From Letharia columbiana (lineage: Eukaryota > Ascomycota > Lecanoromycetes > Lecanorales > Parmeliaceae), in NCBI RefSeq assembly GCF_014066305.1, contig NW_023501040.1:744001-808000 (forward strand): DNA of 64,000 bases. Reading direction: 5' to 3'. The translations under genes and the position numbers were made by a program. This document shows, one piece after another, positions 24,587 through 37,320 of this stretch (positions are counted from its first letter, which is position 1; every line of letters starts with the position of its first letter). The notes below the pieces were generated by a model that saw only the letters and a list, made by a program, of their open reading frames with translations, ran no database searches and had not been told where the DNA came from.

Positions 24587-25155
24587 GCTCCAATGAGGGT
24601 CGCCAAGGCTTGGACTGTGGTTCCCTGCTGCAGCCTACACCAAACGTAGAAAGGAACGTCATTGGAGGCCTTATAAACGGACTTTGCTGGTGATAGCTGC
24701 AGGCACCAGGACGCGAGTCATAAAATGGACCCGATGTTGGGAGATTTGAGGTTGGCCCCGCCCAACTCACTGGCTTTCAGCCCTACGGCAGTTGATTTGA
24801 GGTTTAAAATTGGCAGCACCAGCAGTACCTTAATTGCCCACTTTTTAATGCCGTCGAGGCTGGCAGGCTTCAAATTCCGTTCTGTTCTATATTATGGCAG
24901 GAGTGGGAACGAAGCCATACGGGCCAGCTGTACGATCACCGCAAGGCAACTTTTCTGCTCGCGGGCAGGAGAAAATAACACTCCTATGCCTCGAGCTCAA
25001 CTATGATTGGCTTTTCGCACTACCAACCCAAAATGTACCGCAACGCAGAAGCCCCACCCACAGACAGTATACCGTCTTCCAACAACGATTGAGCCAACTT
25101 CAGCCGTACTGACACGTCACCATACCAAGCACAACCGCCAGTTGCTGACGGAGCC
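24587..25155. other. Intergenic, no gene seen
   Basis: Both strands are interrupted. Short frames here lack motifs. It may include degraded upstream sequence of the ankyrin pseudogene. Confidence 0.35.
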
Positions 25156-25935
25156 TCACTTCTTCCCCAGAGAACTGAGCTCCTTCGTAGCCTCATCTCG
25201 ATCGTTCAGCATCTTCTGCACCGCATCCCGCCCCAGCATGCGCTTATACCAAGCATCGACGTTCGGAAACTCCGTCTCCACATCGGGCGTTGCCTCCCTC
25301 ATGATGAAATCCAGTCTGGAATGGAAGGGGACGTAACTCAAGTCCGCAGCGGAGCACTTGCCGCCGACGAGCCACTCCCTATCGGCGAGTCCGTCGTTCA
25401 GAACCTGCAACACCCGACGCGATTTCTTGACATAGCTAGCGCGGGCCTCGGGGTTGGGCTCGACGAAGGCCCAGTGGAAGACCGCTTGTAGGACTGGTCC
25501 TTGCGTCGTGGTTTGGAACTGGAGCCATTGCTTCATGTGGTATCGCTCTGGCAGGGTGGTGAAGCTGATGCGTTTCTCGGGGTCGTATTGGTCGAGGATA
25601 TAGTCCATGATGGCACCGGACTGTGAGGTTGGCAGCTGCTTGGGTACGGTCCAGCCCGTCAACGCTTACCTCGGCGAGTAGGAGACTTTTGTTGGGATCC
25701 TCAATGACGGGCGTCATGCCATTGCGGTTCAGCGCAAGGAAGGCCGGCTGCTTCAGCTCGGGGGTGGTGTAGATCTTGGTCGTATAGGGTACGTTGAGCT
25801 CGTCTAGGAGGAGAGCTATCTTCCACGGGTTGGGTCCGGCTGCGATGGATCAGCAAAGCGGAGAACCATGAAGAGTCTGAAAGTAGAAAGTGGCTTACGA
25901 TGACCATGAAGGGTTATTGGTTGGAGAGAAGACAT
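25156..25935 (-). CDS. Glutathione S-transferase (Ure2/GTT-like)
   Basis: 223 aa from exons 25935-25899, 25839-25670 and 25620-25156; introns of 59 and 49 bp with GTAAGC donors. The N-terminal thioredoxin-fold domain reads ITLHGHPGPNPWKIALLLDE, then NGMTPVIEDPNKSLLLAESGAIMDYIL, in which the TPV cis-proline and the ES pair bind the glutathione gamma-glutamyl group. The C-terminal helical domain includes WLVGGKCSAADLSYVPF, the conserved N-capping box (S/T-xx-D) of GSTs. The PGPNPWKI loop resembles fungal Ure2-type GSTs. The probable role is conjugating or reducing xenobiotic and oxidised substrates in the cytosol. It is complete and of normal length. Confidence 0.93.
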
Positions 25936-26710
25936 TTTGCTCTGGTGGTCAACCTGCTGCAATGACTGGATATTAGATGATGGGCTCGATATAGTGTTTT
26001 ACAAAAGAGATGCAAATGAGTGTTGCGTTGTCCCTTTCCCGTGGCCATATATACATATTGCTGGGCTCGATCAACAGGATTGGACCCCGGAAGCCGCGGG
26101 GGACTTAGGGCTGACCTCTGGAGTTAAGGATTGAAAGCTGGGACCAGTAAACACCGTATAAGACCGAGAGCCAATTGGAAACATGGCGGTGACGGTGATT
26201 ACCTATCATTTTGTGCTCCTTTGCGACGGCGGTCAAGGGTCGACAGAACAGTAGATGCCGCATAGATGTAAAAACAAAGATGCTTCCAACGTCACGGCAT
26301 GGCAATCGTCCCAAACGTCAAGATTCCTCATCACGCATGGAGAGGAAAACCAAAATCGTGAAATAAAAGGTACAAAGTCTAGTCCTCGAGCATTCCTAGT
26401 GCCGAACGCCGACTTTGAGACGCAAGAGGCCGAGGTTCTGCTTGGCTGTGGTCTTGTCGGTCAGAATATGCAAAGGCACTGCTTACACGAAAAAAGAGAC
26501 CAGGCTGAGGGAAGGATTCCCTCCGAATGCTGAGTTCCATGTCCGCCAAGCTTGGTCCACCATTGCAGGAGCGGACTATGGTTGCCCGAGCGAACCACGA
26601 CCACGTCTTTGGGGTAACAGAAAGATGTCACATCTCGCCCGAGGACCTCTCATTCGCGGACTTCTCCCAAACAACCCACGGCAGCAGACACCCCCGAAAT
26701 CGATACGCCT
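25936..26710. other. Intergenic, no gene seen
   Basis: Upstream of the GST and downstream of the secreted-protein gene. No supportable frame, RNA or repeat was recognised. Confidence 0.4.
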
Positions 26711-27430
26711 TCAGTCCACATATCCGTCCTCCACAACTCTCAAGCTCACCGCCACCGTCACGCCCGTCTCCGCATGACTCAACATCAACTTATAACATCC
26801 CGTCCACCCTTCTTGCGTCAACGCGAGCAATCTTCTCGAAAAATTCTCCACCAAATCCCACCCGAGCGGCTGCTCCTTGCAATAGAACATGATAACAAGG
26901 TTGTTGAAAGAGACCGTGAAGCCATTCCCGGAAGGTCCTTCGCGCCAGATGGTTTGCGAGTTGACGAGCATTGTGGAATAAAGATGACCTAGGGCCGCGG
27001 CCGCGGGCCTGATGAAGGTCTCCAGTCAGCCACACTCTTACTCAACGAAACCAGAGTCATGGAACATGTTTCCGGAGTGCGGAAATTTCGAACATATGTC
27101 ACAATCCGTAAAAACGTCCAGATAAAGGAGTTCGGGGTCAGACAAGTCTTACTGAATGGGGAGGAGGGAGCCAGCCCAGGAAGTGTAGTAGAGGTTCCAG
27201 CCGGAGCCGAAGGAGAGGAAAGAGTGGTACCCGCGCCGGGCTCGGGGCTGCAGAGTGTATGTGGAGGGTGAGGCGAGTCTGGGGGTGTGATGGGATCCGA
27301 CCAACACTGAGGAGGTGGTCTGTAAGGCAGCTGACCGATGAGGGTGGCGCACAACGCAGTCGACGAAAGAGAAGTAAGGAAGGGAGAGGGAGAGAGAAAG
27401 TAAACACATCAAAAGTGGTAGACGGTGCAT
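26711..27430 (-). CDS. Small secreted protein of unknown function
   Basis: 191 aa from two exons, 27430-27153 and 27008-26711, joined by a 144-bp intron (GTAAGA..CATCAG) that keeps the frame. The N-terminus MHRLPLLMCLLSLSLSLPYF is a clear signal peptide. The mature part has a WNLYYTSWAGSLLPI segment, then LGHLYSTMLVNS, and ends with LTQEGWTGCYKLMLSHAETG and VTVAVSLRVVEDG, a pattern I associate with uncharacterised secreted or membrane-associated fungal proteins. No enzyme motif is visible. Cys residues are few, so it is not a classic Cys-rich effector. The intron is the longest I placed in the left arm apart from one in the KGG gene. Without it both halves look like unrelated orphan ORFs. Confidence 0.65.
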
Positions 27431-28557
27431 GGCGAGCCAGTACCTCGAGGAGCTGGTGACGAGCGAACAATTATCTCCTCGATTAGCAAACGGGTAAACA
27501 ATGAAACTTTGCCCCTGGATTCGTGGCCTCGATAGGTGCAGCGGGAGGGTCGGTGGGTCGTCGCCTCTTCGGCACAGCTGTCGAGGAGGCTGTGTCTTAG
27601 ATCTGCGCGCTCTTGCATACTTTCGGTGGCGGGTGGCCTTTGCCGCCAGGAAACCCGCCCGTGCGTCCTATCCATGCGTCTGTAGTCAATAACCCCAAAA
27701 CGGAAAGCACTTTATCACGTTAGATCATGAGAGCATTCGGGTTGAGGTGGCCAAATCTCTTATTTCATATAGCAGGTGATTACCGCAAGGGCCGCTCAAA
27801 AGCCAAACAGGACTGCTTGACAACTTCCATGGTGGCTTTCCGAAGAGAGTCTCCACTTCCGCCGCTCCACAGCAGCCAATTGACCTCTCGACCCATCATC
27901 AAGAAGGACGTTGAAGCAAACAGCTAGTCGCTCCCATGCAGACTTTTCTCTCGCCATCATCACCGCCGCTGCTAGCGATGAGATACTAATACAAAGGAAA
28001 TATACGGATGAAGCCGTAGGACTATGTGTTTTCTCTCTTCTTTAGATTGGAGATGTCGTGTAGATATTGAAATCAGATGTGACTATCGGTGAAAGCGTAA
28101 ATCGTTATTCCGTGCTCCCTCCTTCCGTAGGAGGTGGAAGCTCGCAAGAAAGGCGTGCGCAGGGTTGATTAAAATTGAGTACCTGGTGATCATGATCCGA
28201 AGACCTTATCACCGCAAATGGTTGGCCGACCCCAAGAATTTGGCAAGAAGTGGAGTAAAGACTGGTGCTGTGATAACGCCAAGCTCGCCGGCTGTCCTTG
28301 GGGGAAAGTCTCTCAATGTGGCCGCAGTCTGTTGAAGAGTGGAAATTTCCCCTTGGTTTGCTGTCTCAATTTGGCTCCCTCGATCCCTTGAACCTCGGCG
28401 TTGAATGGTAGCTCACGCACTCAGATGGTTCTAGGAGAAGACTTATTGGTCCTCTCCACAAAATCATCCACGTGTCTACACATAGCAACAAAGAGGTCGA
28501 AAAAACTAGGAACAAGATGTCAGCTCAATTCTCCGTCTCCACCTTGAAGCCTTGAGC
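27431..28557. other. Intergenic, no gene seen
   Basis: About 1.1 kb without a supportable gene on either strand. An overlapping minus frame at 27409-27675 is compositionally unlike its neighbours and was not accepted. Confidence 0.4.
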
Positions 28558-29404
28558 TCACAATTTACTCCCACCAAGCCCCATCTCCATCTGCATGGTA
28601 GGACTCCTAATGAACCTCTTACGGCCCTGAATTATCATCTCGATGAAAAAAGGGCGAAGGCGGTGATCCGTGTCCAAGGTGTTCGCATATGCGTACCGAG
28701 CTGATCGAATGAGAACATCGTCTAGGGCACAGAATCGGAGGCCTTGCTTGATAAGAGCAAGGCGCTTCAATTCCTCCAAGCCGAGTTTTTCGGCAGCGCA
28801 ATATACGACGGTATCTGTGAGCAAATAGTTACCGTCCACCCCAGGATGATATATTGTGGATGGCACGCGTCCGCGACCACCAGAGTTGAGCGTGTCCTGG
28901 GCATCCTCGAGCTCCCAGGAATGGTGGTGCTTGCTCTTACACAAGCGGGGATAGTAATCGTCCGTGTACAGGTATTCGAGTACGCAGGCGAAGATCTCGG
29001 GCAGCCTTTGGTATGTTAGTCCATCGACAGCTGTTCAATGCATGGGATATATGATCTATACGTACATATCAGGCAGCTTCAGCCTCTTCGACGAGGTCTC
29101 ATAGAACTGGTCTCTGAGACGCTTGGCGAAGTAGGGCGATTTGAGAAGGGCATGCTCATAGGCAGCGAATAACCGTAGGTCAGGGCCAACCACCAAGGTG
29201 ATGATCGGACTGATCATGGTACTATAGCCATTCGAGAGTGTATTAGCCTTCTTGTCCCATTGCCGGTTGGGGCGCATGGTCATACCTCCCCACCATCGGG
29301 CTGTCTAGCTTCTGCTTCGTCTTCAACTTGGAACGCTCACCCACCGACCTCTTGAGCGGTTTGACCGTCTTGCTCACACGATTCCTGGAACGGAAGGAGA
29401 ACAT
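28558..29404 (-). CDS. BTB/POZ-domain protein
   Basis: 240 aa from exons 29404-29286, 29221-29066 and 29005-28558 (introns 64 and 60 bp; GTATGA..ATAG and GTACGT..AAAG). After a basic leader (KTVKPLKRSVGERSKLKTKQKL) the BTB fold starts at about residue 43: PIITLVVGPDLRLFAAYEHALLKSPYFAKRL, then LPDMLPEIFACVLEYLYTDDY, then DTVVYCAAEKLGLEELKRLAL. All BTB landmarks are present (LLxxSPYF, F..VLEYLYTDDY, YxxAEKLGLEEL). BTB proteins dimerise and may serve as cullin-3 adaptors; no partner domain is present. It is the last intact gene before the AT-rich island, only about 500 bp from its edge, and shows no RIP damage. Confidence 0.88.
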
Positions 29405-29902
29405 CTTGATCGAGACCGAATGGTGTGATTGCCGAGGATTGGTAGGATATCGCAAGAATGGAGAAAAGAATGACTGCTGACGTGCGAAAGAGAATATGCG
29501 AGTGCGGTGCTTAGGCTTGAATTGACGCTTCGCGCACACGCATTGTTTGAGACCTCCGGAAGCCTCCCAGGGGACAATCCTCTCTTCTCTTCCCGAAAGA
29601 AGATACTAGGAAGGATAGGATCCCAAGGCGACTCTGCGCACGAGAATCTGTGAAGATTACTCGTGGTGGTGTATTCGGCCGGTCTTAGAGGAGAAGCGTA
29701 AGGAAGGAAGGAAAGGAAAGGAAAGATAAGATGGAGACCGCGGGGCATGGCGAGCTAATGGTCATGTGATCGAGGAAGCCTAAGCCAATCATCATCAATG
29801 CTCGTAAGCTTGGTTTGTATGCACATCAAATGCTGGGAACCTATCCAAGTCCAATTTTACACGCGAAGTTGTCGTCGTTCTTGCTGCCTGAATCGCAGCC
29901 GG
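29405..29902. other. Promoter of the BTB gene up to the island edge
   Basis: Normal base composition, no gene. It contains purine-rich AAGGAAGG repeats near 29695-29725. Confidence 0.4.
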
Positions 29903-29934
29903 CGGCAGGGGTGAAAAAAGTTCGGCAGGGGTGA
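29903..29934 (+). repeat. Left inverted repeat of the island
   Basis: The 32-bp sequence begins CGGCAGGGGTGA, has an A6 run, then GTTCGGCAGGGGTGA. Its reverse complement recurs at 59468-59500 with one substitution and one A/T-run length difference. Within it CAGGGGTGA occurs twice. The CAGGGGTG end resembles hAT-superfamily termini, but no perfect 8-bp target duplication is visible (GCCGGCGG on the left, CCGAGCTG on the right). Confidence 0.75.
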
Positions 29935-31384
29935 AGCTTCAGCATATGCTCGCTTCACCTCGGATGAACTCTTCGCATATGCTGAACGTATCCGTTTCAC
30001 CCCGAATGAACTCGGGCCGGGTCTAAAATGATGTCGGCACTTTAGAGGGGGATATAGACATATACTATATATATGCCTCAGTCTTCATAATCTACTTTCT
30101 GCTATAGACTTTATTATTAAATAATATTTAGAATAATATATATATTAATTATATAATAAAATTGTATTAAAAGTAAGTATATAATAGATTTCGAAACTAT
30201 TAAGATCGAGAGATTATAAACTTAAGAAATTAGTATTATATAATAAAAGCGAAGTATATATTAAGTATATATTAGTAAGCTTTAATCTTCGAGTAGATCT
30301 TTACTTAGTAGAAAATTAATAGAATATATATTTAATAAATAAATATTTATAATAAATAGAAAACTTCGTTTTTAATTATATTTAATTATTATTATTAATA
30401 TAGATAAGTAATACTTAATATTACGATAGTAAAGAAAAGAAGATTTATAAATATTTAAGTTTATATTATAATTATTAAAATGCTATATATACTTAATATT
30501 AGTAATATATATTCTTAGCTTCGCGCGTATATTAAGTTCTATTAAGTTATATATATATATATATTATATCTATCTAGCGTTAGCGTATTTTTTATATTTA
30601 CTCTCTAGATTTCTAATATTTTAATATATTCTCTTTAATATATATTTTATATATACTTAATATATATATTATAAATTACGCTATCTTATCTTCTTATTAT
30701 TAAATACTATATATATATTAAGTATATTATTTATATAAATAATAGTCTATAATAATCTCTAGATTATTAATATAATTAACTTCTTCGCGTTTAAATATTA
30801 TTATAATAAGTATATACTCGATATTAGTAAATATTATATTAAATATATATAGTAGAGCTAATAGTTAATATAAATACTACTTAGATTTCGTCTTATAAGT
30901 TATATATATATTAAAAGAATAGAGAGTATATATTAAGTTAATAATTAGCTTACGTTATTAATATTACTATAGATAATTATAGTAGTAAGTTTAAAATATC
31001 TTTATAATATACTTATACTAAGTATATATAGATAATTAAATAATCGTAGTTAAGAATATATATTTATATATCTTAATCTTTTATTAGATATATATTAAAT
31101 ATATATAGTAGTATTTAATCTTAAAGAGACTCTTTTAATTATTAACGATAGGGTATTAGTCGTTATTACGCTTCATATATTCTAAATATATATTAACGAT
31201 ATATAGCTATTATATTATAATTAATAAGATATAATTATATAGAGTTATATTTAATATTTATAGATAATAGCCCTTAATAAGTAAGAAATATATTAAGTAT
31301 ATATACGATCTAAGTTTATTTATTAATAGCTTTATCGATATATTCGTAATAAGTACTACGGAGTTAATAGATATTAAGATTCGA

Positions 31385-31411
31385 CTTATATCTATAAATC
31401 TGAAAAGTTTC
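31385..31411 (+). repeat. Left terminal inverted repeat of the nested element
   Basis: 27 bp, matching the reverse complement of 51979-52005 at 26 positions. Confidence 0.65.
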
Positions 31412-31460
31412 TATAAAATTTGAAATTGCTAATCGCGCGTTGATCGCGAAAATTATAAAA

Positions 31461-31860
31461 TTCGTCGGATTAGTAAATCTAATTAAAATTCGCCTAAATT
31501 CCGCCCAATTAGCAACTATAGTCTACTTTTTACACGCTATTCGCCGGTTCAGCAATTACTATTTACTATTAGAATACTATTCGCCGATTTAGTAATTACT
31601 ATATACTATTTGAATAATATTCGTCGAATTAGTAAATCTAATTAAAATTCGCTTAAATTTCGTCTAATTAGTAACTATAGTCTACTTTTCATACGCTATT
31701 CACCGATTTAGCAATTACTATTTACTATTAAAATACTATCCGCCGATTTAGTAATTACTATATACTATTCGAATAATATTCGTCGATTTAGTAATTACTA
31801 TATACTATTCGAATAATATTCGTTAGTTTAGTAATTACTATATGCTATTTAAATGATTTT
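31461..31860 (+). repeat. Subterminal tandem repeats (about 159-bp and 40-bp units)
   Basis: Two consecutive about 159-bp units begin TTCGTCGGATTAGTAAATC (31461) and TTCGTCGAATTAGTAAATC (31620). They are built of and followed by 40-bp units of the form TTCG(C/T)CGATTTAGTAATTACTAT, with starts visible near 31579, 31739, 31779 and 31819. Such arrays next to TIRs are typical transposase-binding regions. Confidence 0.75.
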
Positions 31861-32750
31861 TCCAGAAATAATAATCGCCTTATATTAATATTTTATTATT
31901 TCTATAATTCGCGATATCGACTCGACTCTATAAGTCGGGTTTGACTCGACTTAGTTATACTATAAGCTCGATTCGACTTAACTTAATAATGCTATTACTA
32001 GATATTAGATCTATATATATAAGTTTATATTACTATATCGAATAATCTATCTTCTCTATTAAAGATAAGAATATTATTATTTATAATATATCTCGCAAGC
32101 GCTAATTATCTAAAAAGGAAAACCGTCGCTAGTACGCTCTCTTATCGCTATAATCGCGTTAAAATCAATATAATACATATAAAAGCCGGTGATATATATT
32201 TATATTTCTATTACTCGATCTTAGCTCTACTAACCTCTTCTCTTAATATCTAAATTCCTTTAAAATTTATATATATTAGTGCTCGTTAAAGTATTAGACA
32301 TCTTTTTTATAAAATCGAAATCGGCTTTCTCAAGTTAGGAGTTTCGGCTTTTAAATAATTATATATATAAGGGTATAGCGAGTAGTAATATATATAAATC
32401 TCCCCTATAATATCTTGCGTTAAGACTTTCTTCTAATTTATCGTATTTTTAAAATAATATATCTCGATTCTAGTATTATTATATAGACTATTAACGACTC
32501 GAGAGAACTTTAGATAATAGCCCTCATTATAGATGATGACGTTCTTTAAGTTATAAAAAATCGCGAATTAGTTTAATAGTAGTCTTTGGCGTCGAAATAC
32601 TTAGCTAGATACTTTTTAAAGCGTATTAATATCTCCCTAACTAGAGAAGAGCTCGCTCTCTCTTCTCTTTCTAATTATGATATCTACATACGTATTCTAT
32701 AATTATGAGACTCCTCTTCACTCGGCGAACTCTAAAAATAATTCGAAAGT

Positions 32751-32840
32751 TATTTGAGTTGAGAAGAGTATTCGAGTTAAGAAGAATATCCGGATTAAGA
32801 AGGGTATTCGGGTCGAGAAAGATATTCGAGTCGAGAAGGG
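32751..32840 (+). repeat. 18-bp minisatellite, five units
   Basis: Five consecutive 18-bp units follow the pattern TATTCGAGTTGAGAAGAG (starts 32751, 32769, 32787, 32805, 32823), with a degenerate sixth. On the minus strand the array encodes hexapeptides of the type LLNSNT/LDPNTL within a 69-codon open frame (32671-32880), a relic of a repeat-containing protein. Confidence 0.8.
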
Positions 32841-35800
32841 TAACTGGGATCGATTTTGCTCGTTGCATATTTAGTCCCATTTCTAATATCCTAAGATTTA
32901 AATTCTTAATATCTCTATTATCTTATAGTATAGTGTATATTAATCTCCTTTACTACTCTATAGCTCTTATTTAGAAAATTCGAATTATAGATATTATTAT
33001 ATTAATTAAAGTCGATAAAGCTATTAATATAATAAAATTCTTTATCTTTTATCGACGTGGGTATAATATATACACTTCTCTTAATGCTTGCGAGGCTATA
33101 GAATCGTCGTTTTTTAAGAATTCTTAGATTCCGCGTTATTAATGGCTGCGTCCTTTCTATTTTTATTATATTATAATATTTCTAAACTTATTCATTATGT
33201 TAATATTTAAATATCTTTATAAAAATACTCTATAGATAAGTCGATCTTTATCTAAAATCTCTATAGGCTAGGTTTATTACTTCTATTACGACTAGTACTT
33301 CTCTTATTAATTTCCCTGAAAGAACCTTATTAGTATCGAAGATCTGTTGATTATATTCGTAGACCTAAGTGTAATTCCTACGCTATCTTTTTTGAAAGGG
33401 TTAATTGATAAATCTATAGACGACGACGTCTTTAAATAGGCGAGCTATATTTAGAGAATTCTCTTCGAGAGTCTTTTAATATCGAATATTAAAATAAATA
33501 CGAATCGGATATCGATGTACTCATTTATAGTTCGCCTTACGTATATCGATATTATTATCTCTCTTAAATAGATAATATTCCCTCGATTTTGTTTAATCTA
33601 TTCGAATAAAGGCGATTAGAGCTTCGAGAAAAGTATTTAACTTTAATTATTTAGTAACGGCCCCTATTAGTCGCCAATAACGACTATTATAATAATTTAT
33701 CTATCTTATAATATTACGCTTCTTATCATCCGCCTATTAATTTTAGATATAAAGATTTAAAGAAGTTCTCGTTTTAGTCTTTTTCTCTTTCTTCTATAAT
33801 CTCTTAATTGTAGATAATAACACTTCTATATCTTAATGCTTAACGAGATTATGTATCGTAATTATCTTCTAATATGCGATATCGTAATGTATAATTTATT
33901 TAATATAGTTATTATGCTTATTCGTTAGTTCGTAATACTTTTTAAAGAATTTAATATATGTCTTTTCCCTCGTTTAAGTAATTAATTCATCGAGTAGATT
34001 AAATAATTATATCATTTCGGGTAAGTAACTAATGCTATGAAACTTTAAGAAGTTAAAGTAACCTTTACTCGTCGTTTTATCTAGAGATCTATATACTCGA
34101 AAAATCTCTTTTAGCAGATTAATTTGAGCTAGGGCCGCGAGTAGATATCGGATAGTATTATTATTATAAGAATGATATCTCGTTAGTATAATAAGGTTAA
34201 AGATAGCGCGATCTATATATAGCGTATTCGAATTTAACTTAATTAAGATCGATATAAAGATGACTATTATCGTCCTCTATAGAGTTCGGTCGTTCTCTTC
34301 TATTTACTATATCTTCTTACTTAGAGATTTAATGCGTCTTAGATTAATATAACTAGAAATCGCCCGAAAGCGGGCATCGAGAAGCTTATTCATCTCGTTC
34401 TCTGTCTTTATAGCTCTAATATATTTAACTTATTATTTAAGTAGATAGTCTATAAGTCCCTTAACTATTAAGAAGTATAGAATATCGAAGCATTATAGTC
34501 GATATATGTTGATAGCGAAATAGTTGTCGATAAAAGGACGGCGATCGTAAAGTACCATATTTCGTAAGTGTTTCGACGTCTTTTTAATATATCTCTTTTA
34601 TAGTCTCAGCTATTTAATTATATACTCGGGTATTTACTTAGAATATAGAATTAAGGAATATAATCGCTCTCTCTCTATAAGTAAGATCGTATATATAGAA
34701 TAGTATCTACCGCTTAAGATTAAAGTAATTATTATCTATTTCTTATAGTTTAATATTATAGTAGCTAGTATTAAATAATATCTTCGAGTTAGACCGTTCG
34801 CGTATTATATATTAATATTATATTCGAAGTATTCTTTAATTACTAAATATACTTCGTTAGTAAATAGTATATCGCGAGAGTATAAGAAGTTATCTTCGGT
34901 TATTAAACTTAAGATATAGTGATAGATCTAAGCCTTAGCTTCTTTTTCCGCAATAATTAATATTATTTTCAAAATCGCTATACCCGATCTACTATACGCG
35001 CGTCGCGCGTCTTATTAAAGGTTCTTAATCGTAATATAAATCGACTAAGTATATTAATCCCCGTGTATTCGAGAGAGATAAGTTTTATTTGATATTAAAA
35101 TAATAAAAACGACGGTAGAGTTATTAGATAGCTTATCCTACGTTTTTTATCATTAATTCGCGATATATATCTCGCTATAAACTCTCGCTTTATTAGTATT
35201 TCTTTAATGTATAAATCGATAATATAGACTTATACTAAAAGATTTATATACTAGAAACGCTTTAATGATACTTATAATATCGAAGTAAATAACGTAATAT
35301 GTCTTCGATTTCAATTCGAGTTCGGAGTTATAAATTTCAAAAGACTGGCTGATTTAGCCGCCGTCGATGCCACCGCCACGTATATTCTATATCTTATATC
35401 TTAATAATTTCGCGTCGTTAAAGCTATAGTCGTCTCGGAATCGCTATAAATAGACGTTGCGAAAGAACTTATTAATATTATTGTCGAAGAGTCTCGACTT
35501 AAGAAACTATAGCGCTAGCGCATAATCTTCCCGGGATTTAAATAGATTTTAAAAATTGTTTATATCGGATATCGACTCGACGTTCGACTTAGTTTAATAA
35601 TTAGATATTAATTTCATTTAACTAAGAGGCTTCGATTCGAATTATAGTTTTATCGGCCTCTTAGCGTCTCGCTCTTTTAAATACGATTCTATAGAGTTAA
35701 CTGTTAAAGACGAAATTGTAGTACTATAACTTAAGCCTATTATAGAGATAGAGAATACTATTATCTTATTATTTAGGTTTATTATTTACACCGCGTTTAT

Positions 35801-37320
35801 TTTCTCTTTCTCTATCTTTTACTCGTTTAATTACTACTATAATATCGAATTCGTAGTCGTATTATCTTTAAGTGAATATATATCTTCTTCTCTTACGATG
35901 ATTAGAGCTATTAGATTATTAATGCTATTAATTATATCGTAATTTATAATATTGAAAGACGCGTATAAAAGAATCGATTTTCGCTTTCTATAATCTCGTA
36001 GGTGTCTAATAAGTTTACTGCTATTTTTGTATTGTTTTTTATAGAAGCGATATACTCGATGTATATTCTCTCATCTATTATTAATTAATTGTAAGATACA
36101 CGTTCTTTAGTAATCGGTAACGTATTAACGCCTTAACGAACGTATACTACTACTCTAGTCTTACTTATCGCGAAATCTAATTTCAACTTCATATTCTTTA
36201 TAATTATATAAAAGATATCCATAAATCTATATATAAAAAATATCTTATATTAATAAGTATTTGTAAAAAGGAAAGATCTATAACGAGCTATTTAGGGGAG
36301 AGATACTTTTATTACTTTTAAACGTTTCTTCGTATTTAATGCGTATATAATTAAAGCGCTTTTATATATATAAAACTACGTTTATATATTCACTTCAAAA
36401 TAGTAAAGCCGCCTACAGAGTATATGATTTAGAGATATATATTTTATATAAAAAAAACTAATTTTGCTTTAATTTAAACCGTTTGATTTAGATAGTAATA
36501 TCTCTAAAAATAATCTTAAGTATTATAAAAGAAATATACTAAGTCTATTCATCGTTATTTATAATATATAGCTATTTTATTATGTTTAGCTAGCTAATAT
36601 ATCTTCATATTAAAACGAAAGTCTTTTAGATATAAACGATCGGAGCCGAACGAATTATTAAGAGTCGTATATATTCGGAGAGAAGACGATCTAATTAATC
36701 GATTTTTGCAGATATAAAGAAGAAAGAAAATTAGTATATCTGCTGAAAAAGGAACTCGACTATCTACTAATCGGTCGAAGAGTAAACGAAAATTATATAG
36801 ATATAGCATTTATTAGCCACTATATCTTACTATTATCTCTTATACTAAAGAGTTAAAATGAGTATTAATTTTCGAAATACTAATTATCGAAGTAATTATT
36901 ACCGCTTAAATTCTATTAAAGATTATTAATTTCGAAATTGCTAGCAGAGAATAGATCTTAGAAAATTTATATTATCGTTAAATAAATTTATATTCTTAGT
37001 AGATATAGTAGCGAAATTTGTACTCTTATTATCGATATACGCGTTACTAATTTCAACGCTAGCCGAAGCTTCTATCGAAGTTTCTATTAATAATTAATTA
37101 AAGTTAGTTAAAGATACGATATATTAATATTTAATTAAGGCTATCGAGATAATTATTAATAAAGTTAGCGTTGATCGAAGTCTACTTATAATTAGTTGAA
37201 GTTAGTCGAAGATACGATGTGTATTTTAGAAAATAATGTCGAATATCCGACTCGAATCCTATAGCCTCATTTAAATTTCTTTTACCTTATATCTCACTTA
37301 ATCTAACGCGCGTTTTCTTA

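Noticed and set aside
27409..27675. 88-codon minus-strand ORF upstream of the secreted protein
   Set aside because: Arg/Thr-rich, no homology-like pattern, and overlaps the better-supported signal-peptide exon in another frame.
36594..36809. 71-codon open frame in the AT-rich block
   Set aside because: Lies in RIPped DNA with biased Ile/Leu/Tyr/Asn content. Best read as a relic, not a gene.
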